NCBI GenBank assembly: GCA_910574455.1
Contig: CAJSYZ010000002.1
Coordinates: 3,435,671-3,499,670, forward strand
Direction: 5' to 3'
Origin: Trichaptum fuscoviolaceum
Taxonomy: Eukaryota; Basidiomycota; Agaricomycetes; Hymenochaetales; Trichaptaceae
Length of the DNA stretch: 64,000 nucleotides
Shown: in pieces, positions 54,532 through 64,000 of the stretch
How the letters are laid out: each line of letters opens with the position of its first letter
Numbering within the stretch: position 1 is the stretch's first letter
The notes under the pieces: generated by a model
The model's database searches: none
The model's input: the letters and a program-made list of their open reading frames with translations, nothing else
What the model was told of the DNA's origin: nothing
Position numbers and translations under genes: made by a program

Positions 54532-56845
54532 TTAGTCGACCCACTCCCACTCCGTCTTCGGGTCGGGATCGTCCTTGTTCGTAATTCTTACAACCGTCCG
54601 CTTCTTCGTTATAGGATCCTTCTGAGTGAACCACGCCCTTGGTTGGTAGACACTCTTCCCATCCATGCCCACGGCCTCGAGGCGCGTCTTGACCGACCGA
54701 TGAATCTTCAATCCCCTCTTCCGCGCGTCGCCGTAGATCTTGCGACCCTCACCAAGGTTGGCCCGCACAAAGTAGTCGTCGCGGCGACCCTTTTGTTCAC
54801 GGAAGCGCATGGGCAAGATTTCAAGGATCCACCACCCCCAACTGAGGCTGAGCTGGTCGTACTCCGGTTGCAAGGCGTCGTTCAGCTCTTCATCTTCTTC
54901 GGACTTGAAATTGCTGATGAGCACCTGGGGCTCCTTGGGAAGAAGGGGCGTCTGCTCATCGCACTTGTGGCAATCCTTGTTAGATTTCTTGAACCACTTT
55001 TTGATGCCGAGCGTCTTGCGAAGCCACTTGACCGGCCTTGTGAACTTGGCGAGCAACCAGGTGTGTTTGATCGGCCAGGTAATAACGCTGAATGCGAATG
55101 TGATCGGGATCGCGAGCAGAGAGCCGAACAATTTGAGGAAATAGGTGATAGCTAATCCTTGCGACTCAGCCTGCACAATCTTAGCCCCGATTGGTGCCCG
55201 GATGCGCGGTGGGCGGCGCTCTGCAGTCAAAGTATCCGGGTCAAGGCCGATGTTGTCACGAAGCATGTCTTTGTCGAAGATGATGCCAGTCTGCATCCGG
55301 AAGCATTCGCGAATCATCCACCGGAGTGGGATACGAGCAAGCACGTTTCGCGTATTGTTACGGACGGAGCCACCACCAACATCACAGTGGCACCCCGCGA
55401 ACCAGACTTCGAGTGCGTCTGTCGGTTCCTCCTGTGCGTTGATCTCTGCCTGCCACATCTCGCTCTCGGACTGGTGCCTGTGTTTGCCTTTCCCGTTCTT
55501 CTTCAGGCTAACTAGTGCCGGGGCCTGGGGCCTTGCGATTGCCTCAGCCGCTTGGTCTTCCAAATGCTTGACGGTATTGCCGACGCCGATTGTGCTTGTT
55601 GCCTGCATCGGATCGGAATCTGGAGATGCCTGGTAGAAGTTCGGCATGAACTTAGCACGATGTTCGTCGAGAGCAATGGCATGTCGGAAAACCCTTTTAC
55701 ACACTCATGAATTACAAACGAGACTTCTGACTCCTGCAGTACTCACCTGATTGCCGTATTGTTAGAGACGAAGGGAAGCTCTTTGTTTGTGATACCGACA
55801 GAGGCGACTGTGTCCCTGTTCAAAGATGTTAGATGATCTGGGAATGTAGCTTGTGAAAGGTCGCTTACCAGACTCCAACAAAATCGATTCGAACATCAAT
55901 AGAGAAGGTTTTCTTGAAGCCTTCACTGCTTCGTAATCCTTCAACGTCCTCTGCGTGGAAAGTTTCAATTTGATGACCTTTGAAGCGGAGAGAGGACCAT
56001 ACAGACCTCGCGAAAACATAGCATATGCGAAAGGAATCTGCTGTACGTTAGACGCAGGAAGGAGACCAACTTTCTGTACCATTCCGGCTAATGCTCGCGC
56101 AGTATATGCGCCACGAGAGAAGCCAAAGATTGCGATCTTGTCCCCAGCAGTGTCTAATTTTGTCGAATGAGTGATAGAAATTTAGGAAAGCGGCGAAGGA
56201 CGAACAATTTTGCATCAAAAATTCGTAGCCCTCTGTGAGATTGTTAGAAACAAATTGCAAGCCTGAGTGTAAAAGGTAATTTACTGACGTTGTACATGAT
56301 CTGCCAAGTTCCAGGCAATCATTTCATCGAGCGTTTTCGATATCTCACTCGACAAGGGGCTGACGAATTTGGAGTCTGTGTATGTCCCAATTCCAGCCTG
56401 GTAGTAGACGAGTTGTTGTCTTTGATCGTCTTTCTTCAGGCAAGCGAGGAAATTGACAACGTTTGAGTTCTTAGGGGAAAGTATAAGACACTGTCTTCAG
56501 AAGCACTGGACAAGAACGACGTACATCGTCATCAAATTGATCACCTATCACAGAGAAACCCCGTTAGATTTAGATATGAGACTGGAAGAAAGCAAACACA
56601 CCAGTCCCATCAAAACATAGCACAAGTGTCCGAGCGCGCGGTATGGGTTCATCGGGATCAGGTATCCAGTTACGAGGACCCCTCAGGCTTGCCTTGTTGG
56701 AGGGGTTGTTTGGAAGAAACGGGAAGCCCGCGTTGTAAAGAGTCGAAGCATTCGACGGCTCGACTTCGTGCAGCGTCCTCATCGAGTCGTAGGTCGTCGC
56801 GTCTTTCATGGCAGGAGACTGCGGGGACTGTGCGCTGTCGGACAT
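54532..56845 (-). CDS. DUF2235 alpha/beta-hydrolase-type protein
   Basis: Member of the DUF2235 family (related to the catalytic domain of bacterial Tle1-type phospholipases); the fungal members' substrate is not known. Eight exons, 56845-56602, 56544-56525, 56469-56289, 56232-56206, 56153-56007, 55977-55869, 55815-55747 and 55693-54532, give 652 aa; two are only 20 and 27 nt. Landmarks: RTLVLCFDGTGDQFDDD-NSNVVNF at the N-terminus, VYYQAGIGTYT, the nucleophile box IFGFSRGAYTARALAG (Ser170), VDFVGVWDTVASVG, ALDEHRAKFMPNF and VWFAGCHCDVGGG (catalytic Asp/His region). The C-terminal ~270 residues include a hydrophobic stretch (FLK..SLLAIPITFAFSVITWPI) that may associate with membrane. Its 3' end lies next to the right TIR of the element; the coding frame is undamaged. 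Confidence 0.9.
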
Positions 56846-57117
56846 GTTGGGCGACTAAGCTGCAGATGGATTTCTCCCATCCCGTCTTATATGCCGCACG
56901 ATAGTAATATTATGTTTGGGCATGTCGGGCAGGAAATGCGCTGTCCAAGGAGGGTGACATGCATGGAAGTCAGATGAAGGGATGGCGCGAATAACAAGGA
57001 AGCGCCCATCGAACGATCGGGGGTGTCCCTCTCCGGCTCTCACACCTTGGACACGAATTGATTCCGGCCGTGACGCCGCTTACACCAGCTGCCAAACTTT
57101 CACTTTATACCACAACC
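56846..57117. promoter_or_regulatory. Divergent promoter region, DUF2235 gene / RRP1
   Basis: 272 bp between two divergent start codons. It must hold both promoters; no specific element was recognised. Confidence 0.5.
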
Positions 57118-58345
57118 ATGGCCGACACCGACTCGTCTTCCCCGCCCCTCGCAAAATATCTGGCATCCACAGGTGCATTTCTCGCACTTGCATTGGCTGC
57201 TTTAGCTCTGACCTATGCATAGACAAGAAGACCCGCGACAAAGCTATAAAAAATATTTCTACGTTCCTCTCCGTTTCTGGTGAAGATGCTCTGCCGAAGA
57301 ACGAGATGGCCAAGCTCTGGAAAGGCATCTTTTATTGTACGTGTTTCATCTCGCTTCGTACGCGCTTTCGCACTAGTTTCTGACAGAATTCTCCAAGGCT
57401 ACTGGATGTCCGACAAGCCTCTTGTGCAGCAAGGTCTCGCGGCTGAGCTCGCCGAGCTTTTATTGACCATCACATCCACCGACGCCGCTTTGGCGTTTCT
57501 ACGTGGATTCTGGGAAGCAATGGTTCGTGAATGGAATGGCATTGACCGATTACGGTGAGTCAATTCGGCCTCTGGCTGCTCTCACGACTGTCTCCGACTA
57601 CTTCGAGCTCATTGAAGCGATGATCGATTAGCATGGACAAGTATTACATGCTCGTTCGGCGATTTGTGAATTCAAGCTTTCGCCTCCTTATTCGGACCCG
57701 ATGGAGTAACGCTGCTGTCCATGAATACAATGATATCTTATCGTGTCGGGGAGGTCCACTATGGTGAGATTCTCAGACATCAGTTGACCATTCGGCGCCG
57801 CCCTAAAATTAACAATGAATAGCCCAGATGACAACCGTGTTCCCGCAAGCTTGACGTACCACCTCGCGGATATCTACTTGGAAGAACTTGACAAGGTACT
57901 CGCATCCACGGATGTAGAGAGCTCTTCGGGTTCGGGCGAGGAACCGCCGCCTGCCCCGCTCTTGTCGCTCCTTGTTCCTTTCTTTCAGATTTCGGCGCGT
58001 ACAATCTCCAATGTCACCTACCAGCGCATCCAGACTTCTCTCCTCGATCCCCTCTTCAACTCCCTCAAACCCCCTTTGCCTGCCAGTGATCCTCCGTCGA
58101 AAAAAAGACCACGATTGTCCAATGACCCTGCCTTTCTTAATGTCTTGGCCAACTCGTGCTTGGAGAGTCCGAAGGAGGAGGGCAAAGTCGACCGGAATCA
58201 GCTGAGAAAATCGCTCCTGAGGAAGCTATTCGATGTCGCAAGTAGTACGGACGCACGCGAGTCGAACCGTCGAAAGATGTATGCAATCTGGAAGGACGGG
58301 ATGGCCGAGGAGGACGATACTGATCGGACACCTGAAATTGACTAG
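57118..58345 (+). CDS. RRP1: Ribosomal RNA processing protein 1 (NOP52 family)
   Basis: Nucleolar protein of the Rrp1/Nop52 family, needed for maturation of the large ribosomal subunit RNA. Exons 57118-57172, 57223-57336, 57398-57554, 57632-57763 and 57823-58345 give 326 aa. Motifs: [40 protein letters not shown] (spanning an intron), the following leucine-rich helix, WNGIDRLRMDKYYMLVRRF and VPASLTYHLADIYLEEL. The Pro/Ser-rich middle and the basic tail (SKKRPRLS) fit a nuclear protein. The length is typical for fungi. Confidence 0.93.
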
Positions 58346-58916
58346 CTCACGTCTTTCCAGTCCTAGTGGCCACAAAGTACTGCATTCTCGTTGCTTCAGC
58401 TCGTGGGAGCACTGGATTCAGAGATACTCGGAGACAGTGGAAGGCATTCAGATTATAAGTTATTGCGCCCAAAAGTACTCACTACTACACCCTCTTCCTA
58501 ATCACTTACGATACTTTAGATCATGTTGTTACGCGTTCTCATTGAGCGAAGTTCATACACATCATTGACCAAGCTTTCAATATAAGTTGCATATGTGTTC
58601 ACGCATACGTTCGCAAAATTACTTATCCTTGAGCACCGCCTCCCACGCCTACTATCCGAATGCGGCCATGACTTCGCCCTACTACTTCCTTTCTTCTCGT
58701 CCACAAACAACATGTGGGGTATGCTGCTTCTCATCTCTAACTTTAGCAATGTAGTCTTCGTGAGCAAAGACTCGGGAGAAGTTCGACGAGTACAATCGAT
58801 ACGACTCGCATCTTTTCGTTTCTTCGACCATCTGCAGGGATTCTCAACCGAATTCGCGAAAATACCACTCAGAAGCTCTACGCCTTTCTTTAGAAACTGT
58901 TAAATCCGCGTAAGCG
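58346..58916. other. Spacer between RRP1 and permease
   Basis: 571 bp. The frame 58595-58903 (plus) and its minus-strand overlap show no recognisable product; they are probably 3' and 5' flanking sequence. Confidence 0.5.
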
Positions 58917-60974
58917 ATGCAGTTAAGCACACAGCCTGCTATCTCAGACGAGGTTGGTGAAGATGCTGTCCTCGGGAAACTCGGTTATCAACAAGGTTTG
59001 ACAATTGTCTACTTCTTACAAGACTTTGTCTTATGCTGTGCCACGAAGAGCTCAAAAGGACTTTCAGTCTATTGGGGATGATAGGCTTTAGCTTTAGCAT
59101 TGTAACAAGGTACGAGATCGTAATATCATATAAGTGCTGCAAGCATGTGCATACTGAATTGATTGCAGCTGGACAGCTCTCGGCGGAGTTCTCATCACAG
59201 GTGTCAATGCCGGAGGACCTGCAGTCATGATCTACTCATGGGTTGCGATATGCATTGTGACGCTAGCCGTTGCTTACTCGATGGCAGAGATCTGCTCTGC
59301 TTTGCCAGTTGCAGGTGGGCAATACTCATGGGTAGCTGTCCTTGCACCTCCCTCTATCGCTCGTGGTTCAAGCTGGGTCACCGGGTGGATGATGATAACA
59401 GGCTGGTGCTTCTACATCCTGTCAAATTGGCGCCTGATGTTGAATGAGCTCTGCCAGGCATTCTTGCAATGGGAGCTACGAACAATTTCGTTTGCTCGAA
59501 CTTCATCTTGGGACAGGTGAACCTGACCCATCCAGACTTTGAGATTCAACGCTGGCAGATTGTCTTGATATCCTACCTCGTGGCCATGATTGGAATGACA
59601 GTGAACATCTATGGGCCCCATCTGCTTGATAAGCTGAGCAAGATCGCCATTACTTGGAACCTCCTCTCGTTTATTGTCGTCATTGCTGTCGTTCTGGCAA
59701 CAAACGGACACAAGCAACCGTAAGCAAGATATTTCACGCAGAGATGTACTCTAATAGTACGTATTTTCTTTCAGAGCAAGTTTTGTTTTCAAAGATTTCC
59801 AAAACTTCACGGGATTTGGGCCCGCAATGGCTGCAATCCTTGGGGTAGACCTTACAACCATACACCTCATGCTGCAAGACTGATAGATTGTTTCACGTCA
59901 TGCAGATACTACAAAGTGCCTTTGGCATGTGCTGTTATGATGCACCCGCTCATATGACCGAAGAAATGCGGAATGCTTCTCGAGAGGCACCAAAGGTCTG
60001 TTCATGTTGCGATACTGAGATTGAAAGAAATTTCGGACTTAAGAAGAATGAACATATCTTCAGGCAATAATCATGTCTGTGTATATCGGTGCTATAACAG
60101 GATTCATTTTCCTCGTCTCGATCTGCTTTTGTATCGGAGACATTCAAGCAACCGCAAACACCCCTACCGGCGTGCCTCTAATTCAAATTTTCTTCGACTC
60201 TACACAGTCAAAAGTCGCCGCCTGTTTCCTCGCGTCGACTATCACAGCCATCGGCCTCTTCTGCGCCGCGGCGTTGCAAGCAGAGGGCTCACGCAGCCTA
60301 TATGCGTTCGCTCGCGATCATGGTTTGCCATTTTCACCGTTCTGGAGCAAAGTCGACGAGAAGAGGAAGGTTCCTGTTCGTGCGATCCTTCTGGCAGGAG
60401 GCTTCCAGATGGCACTCTGTGCGATTGACTTTGGGACGGTGACTGGGTTCAATACGGTCATAGCCATTGCTACCGAGGGATTTTGTGAGATACTAATCAT
60501 GCATATGATATGCTCATATCTAACCGCATGGCCCTTTAGACTTGTCATATGCGACTCCTCTGGGAGGCCGCATTTTGAGTAGATTCACAGGCCATAACAG
60601 GATCCTAGATGGACCATACAAGCTTGGAAAACTTAGCCTCCCACTCAATGGTGTAGGATTTCTTTTCCTTCTTTTCGCTTCGATCACTTTCAACTTCCCT
60701 CAAGGTAAGTAACGGCCGAAATGTCTTCCTGAAGACACTTGTTGAGCCTCTTCTTATAGTGAATCCTGTCAACAAGGACAACATGAACTACACTTCAGCG
60801 GCGATTGGTGTGATTGGACTGATAAGCCTTGTCACATGGATAACCACAGGACGAAAGAACTTCACTGGCCCGAACATCGATGCTGACACTGAGGTCAGCG
60901 AGGCAGGAAGCGCTGAGATACACGAGAAAACCGAGTTTTCACTGGTCAAGGAGACTCCAACCGCGTGCCAGTGA
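58917..60974 (+). CDS. Amino acid / GABA-type permease (APC superfamily)
   Basis: Plasma- or organelle-membrane transporter of the fungal amino acid/GABA/choline group; the substrate is not determined. Exons 58917-58995, 59049-59109, 59169-59401, 59458-59719, 59775-59844, 59906-59995, 60064-60484, 60540-60704 and 60760-60974 give 531 aa with about twelve hydrophobic segments. Typical phrases: QELKRTFSLLGMIGFSFSIVTSW, the glycine-rich GVLITGVNAGGPAVMIY, MAEICSALPVAGGQY, CCYDAPAHMTEEM, AEGSRSLYAFARDHGLPFS and IGLISLVTWITTGRKNFTGP. The intron 59402-59457 would begin GC (ACAG|GCTGGT) rather than GT; it is required to join TGWMMITG to ILAMGATNNF, a block conserved in the family. The C-terminal ~35 residues are acidic and probably cytosolic. 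Confidence 0.88.
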
Positions 60975-61116
60975 CGCTGAACGATTTTTTTCATAAACAC
61001 AACATATGATACATTCACCAAATATAAAGCGACGCTAAGCCATAAGAGCGATATGCTTGAGTTCACTTCACAAGGATAGGAATTAGTTTAATTCTTTGAT
61101 TTGAATGGGAGAAACC

Positions 61117-62440
61117 TCACTTTTGGACTTGTTGTCCGACTTTCATAGGCAAGTATTCTGCCTCATCTTCGTGACCGATCTCCTTTCCAAGATTCAGATT
61201 GTCCGCTTTCAGGGCCTTCGCTTGTGCTGCCAGGGAAGGTATGGGGGCCAGATCATAGTCCGAAGATAGGTGGAAGAAGAAGGTACTGGATATACGGATG
61301 AGAGGTCGGTCCGGGAACTCTCTGTTCCGGCGCTCAATAGTCTTCAAGAAAGTCATTAGTATCGACACTCGGAAGATGAATGTTTCGTTTACCTCAACTG
61401 TGTTCTCGTTGACTACGACTTCGTGGAAGCCCGCCTTGACGAGGCCACCGCTGAGATGCTCAAACTGTTTCCCGGCTTGTACAAGGAGGAAGCGACCGGT
61501 CGGCGGGAACTTGACCGGGATACGTTTGCCCGTGTTACGAGCCCAGATGTGCAAACCGGGATACCGAGAACGTCCATGAATGGTGAGGAAGTTGAGGTCG
61601 GTGTGGAAACCGGCAAGGATAGTGTCTTTCTCCCCGTACTTCTTGAGATCGGAAGCAGTGGGTGCAAGCAGGTGTGGGCTGAAGCGCATTTCAGTGATTG
61701 TTAAATGAATGCATTTAATTTGAGCTCACCCATAACGGCTTGCATCCAAGAATACTTCGCGAGATAAACCGAACCCAAGAGCAGCCATCTCGGCGACATT
61801 CGAAACACTATGAATTGTTATTAGTAGTGAACTAAGTAGAAGGTGTCACTACGTGTCACTTACGCGTCCTTCATTGCCTTTCCCCACTTCTCCATCGTTG
61901 GTACCCATCTGGCAGCCAAGGATGTGTCTTCTGGCACGACATTCGGCGCGTTCAAAGCCGGAAATTGAGTTTCATATGGTGGGAGGTCACCCATCTTCCA
62001 AAAGAACCGGCATTTGGGATCAGGAGAATGCGCTGAGATGTCCAACGGACGTTCCGAGGGTTCAAGGCGCTCGATAACACGCAAGCACGGCTCGTCTACG
62101 GCGCACTTGGGTTTCTCGGTGTTCTCGAGCGTGACGCCAACCTGGTAGCCTAACTCAGGGCGCTCATCTTTCTTGAGCGCTTCTTCGGGCTGTGCAAAGT
62201 AGTCCTCGACCAAGTCCAGGAATTCGCCATTGTCTTCTTCGGAGACCCGAGAATCATGCACAAGTAGTGCACCGTACGTGACTAGCGCATCGGCGGCCTG
62301 TATGCTGTTCAGTCTGTTTACGTCGGTGAAAGGTTATCCTTGAACCGTACCTTCTTACACTCGGAAACAACAGCCTCGGACTCCTGTGGCTGGCGGAGAA
62401 ACACGTCGAGGTCGATAATGGGGAGCGAAATAGTGGACAT
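61117..62440 (-). CDS. 2-oxoglutarate/Fe(II)-dependent oxygenase, IPNS-like
   Basis: Fold and motifs of the isopenicillin N synthase-like 2OG-Fe(II) dioxygenases; the substrate is unknown. Exons 62440-62351, 62297-61864, 61807-61730, 61678-61393 and 61341-61117 give 370 aa. The N-terminal domain starts MSTISLPIIDLDVFL and includes ALLVHDSRV. Iron ligands are visible as His226 and Asp228 in GFHTDLNFLTIHG and His286 in KAGFHEV; the 2OG-binding R-x-S is in PLIRISSTFFF. The length is usual. It is convergent with the permease (142 bp apart) and divergent from UBC12. No clustered biosynthetic genes suggest a pathway. Confidence 0.9.
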
Positions 62441-62876
62441 GGTCGAGGTTTGAGAGCAAGAGATTGAGCTATCTCCTGTCCAGACCATACTTCCTCCTAA
62501 AGTACTTTCCACGCTGTAGGGCCCATGCGCCCGTATCATGCGCTACACTTGTTCCGAAGCCAGGTCACCCCAGAGCACATTGCAGCAATTCACTCGGAAA
62601 GAAAGATAATAAGGTAAGATTGTGCTGGAAGATGCGTAACATATCCTGGTTTCTTCTGCTGTTTTGTCGCCAATGTTGGCTTCAAGTTGACGCGCGGCAG
62701 CGACCGGACCTGACTGGATGACTTGATTAGTCCAGTCACCGGCACGCCACCCACAGCCTTTCCTTCCCGCCTTACACTCGCTCACCATTCGTCTGACATT
62801 CCTCCTTTCGCTCTCAAATCTTTCTAGACTTTCTATCTCCTGCTAACCTCGGTTACCTGCTGCTCACGTCGCCATC
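62441..62876. promoter_or_regulatory. Divergent promoter region, oxygenase / UBC12
   Basis: 436 bp between the two start codons. A pyrimidine-rich stretch (62760-62875) directly precedes the UBC12 ATG, as is common in basidiomycete promoters. No other feature was recognised. Confidence 0.5.
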
Positions 62877-63766
62877 ATGATTAAGGTCAGTGCACACGAC
62901 GATCTCTTGATATCGGTCTCTCGTGGCCCATGGGCTTGGGGCATACCTGGATTACTGCAAATCCCATTGGCAAAGGACGACGTGTCTGACGCGTCTATCA
63001 TGTAGATCTGGAGTATGAAGAAGAATGAGGAGGCGGCCGCGAAGAAGAAGCCGAAGATGAGCGCAGCACAGCTGCGAGTGCAGAAAGGTGCTCATTACCT
63101 TAGTATGGTCAATTGCCAAATGCTCACCTCCTTGCATAATCGCCATTGTAGATGTAACCGAGCTAGAACTATCAAAGACTATGAAAGTAGACTTCCCAGA
63201 TCCTGCTGATCTCCTCAATTTCACTCTCACTATCACCCCTGATGAAGGTATGCTCGTCTTATATTCTTACAGTTTATGCTCTTAACGGAGATACTCTTCA
63301 GGAATGTACAAAGGGGGCGCGTACAAGTTCCAGTTCAGCATCAACTCAAACTATCCCCACGACCCCCCAAAGGTCAAATGTACACAGAAGGTTAGCACAA
63401 TTACATACATGTCATTCAGTGGTTAAGTGAATGTGTTTCGCTTGCAGATATATCATCCCAATGTCGATCTAGAGGGCAACGTATGCCTAAACATTCTACG
63501 AGAAGACTGGAAACCCGTTCTTAACCTCAACTCGGTGATTGTTGGTATACAATACCTTTTCCTCGAGCCGAATGCGGATGACCCGTTGAACAAGGGTATG
63601 CAAGAATTTTATTGCACTGTAGAATCGGGACTAACTTTTCATTGCAGAGGCTGCTGAGGATCTTAGACGAAACCGAGATCAGTTCATGCGCAACGTGAGG
63701 ACATCTATGGCCGGACGTATGGTTAATGGTGTACAGTACGATGAAGTACAAGCTCGAGAAGAGTGA
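62877..63766 (+). CDS. UBC12: NEDD8-conjugating enzyme E2 Ubc12
   Basis: E2 enzyme that transfers NEDD8/Rub1 to cullins, activating SCF-type ubiquitin ligases. Exons 62877-62885, 63006-63087, 63152-63247, 63302-63390, 63448-63595 and 63648-63766 give 180 aa. The first coding exon is only 9 nt (MIK); the N-terminal extension ..[28 protein letters not shown] is the Ubc12-specific arm that docks on the NEDD8 E1. The UBC core shows [36 protein letters not shown] with catalytic Cys105, and [17 protein letters not shown]. The length matches the family (~180-190 aa). Confidence 0.96.
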
Positions 63767-64000
63767 TGTTCTATTGTTAGATGCCTGTAAGATCTCCTTC
63801 CGTTTACTATTTTTGTGGGATATTTTCGAGTCGTCCAACAGCTACTTTGCTTCTCCGTAATAGATTGCAACGGCTGTATGGTCCATCATATGTAATATAC
63901 CAATGATCTTTACACTCTCAGTTAGTAGTAAGATACATGCACAACTACGATAAACAAGTAAACATGTGCATGGAGATTACTTCCCTTCAAACCACAAACA

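Noticed and set aside
58595..58903. 102-codon frame between RRP1 and the permease
   Set aside because: No recognisable product, overlaps an equally open minus frame, and sits in flanking DNA.

Overview
The window is nuclear DNA of a basidiomycete fungus, most likely an agaricomycete. The evidence is many 48-66 nt spliceosomal introns, a set of ordinary fungal housekeeping genes, a Helitron of the fungal DUF6570 type and a Plavaka transposase, a family known mainly from basidiomycetes. The species cannot be named from the sequence. All exon structures are read by eye from splice consensus, reading phase and family similarity; no transcript data or database search was available.

Layout. (1) 1-14.8 kb is transposon territory. 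It holds an acidic repeat protein (146-1055, minus), a 2-kb stretch with an old duplication, one uninterrupted Helitron gene (3036-10775, eight exons, 2455 aa) and an Spt5-like NGN/KOW gene (11331-14099). A plausible Helitron 3' end lies at 14631 (small GC hairpin, CTAG, then T), which would make the Spt5-like gene Helitron cargo. (2) 14.8-29.8 kb is a compact housekeeping block: tail-anchored thioredoxin, nucleoporin POM152, inorganic pyrophosphatase, gamma-tubulin complex component GCP4, a TBC-domain RabGAP and a secreted amidase-signature protein. (3) 30858-54369 is a 23.5-kb insertion bounded by imperfect 34/35-bp terminal inverted repeats. It carries a frameshifted Plavaka transposase and four other genes of unrecognised family: a gene made largely of phase-0 microexons (31446-35799), a 582-aa protein (41623-43489), a 929-aa coiled-coil protein with a 25-fold Gly-Lys run (44831-47930) and an 844-aa protein with a chymotrypsin-like His/Asp/Ser pattern (48536-51254). 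DNA between these genes is made largely of a few recurring short words. (4) 54.5-64 kb is host DNA again: DUF2235 hydrolase, RRP1/NOP52, an amino-acid/GABA-type permease, a 2OG-Fe(II) oxygenase and NEDD8-conjugating enzyme UBC12.

The most distinctive features are the large TIR-bounded element with a candidate protease as cargo, and repeated cases of tandem exon-intron duplication inside mobile-element genes (Helitron N-terminus, 929-aa gene, candidate protease gene, possibly the 52.9-53.3 kb repeat). The Helitron reads as intact, whereas the Plavaka transposase has three apparent frameshifts and so may not be autonomous.
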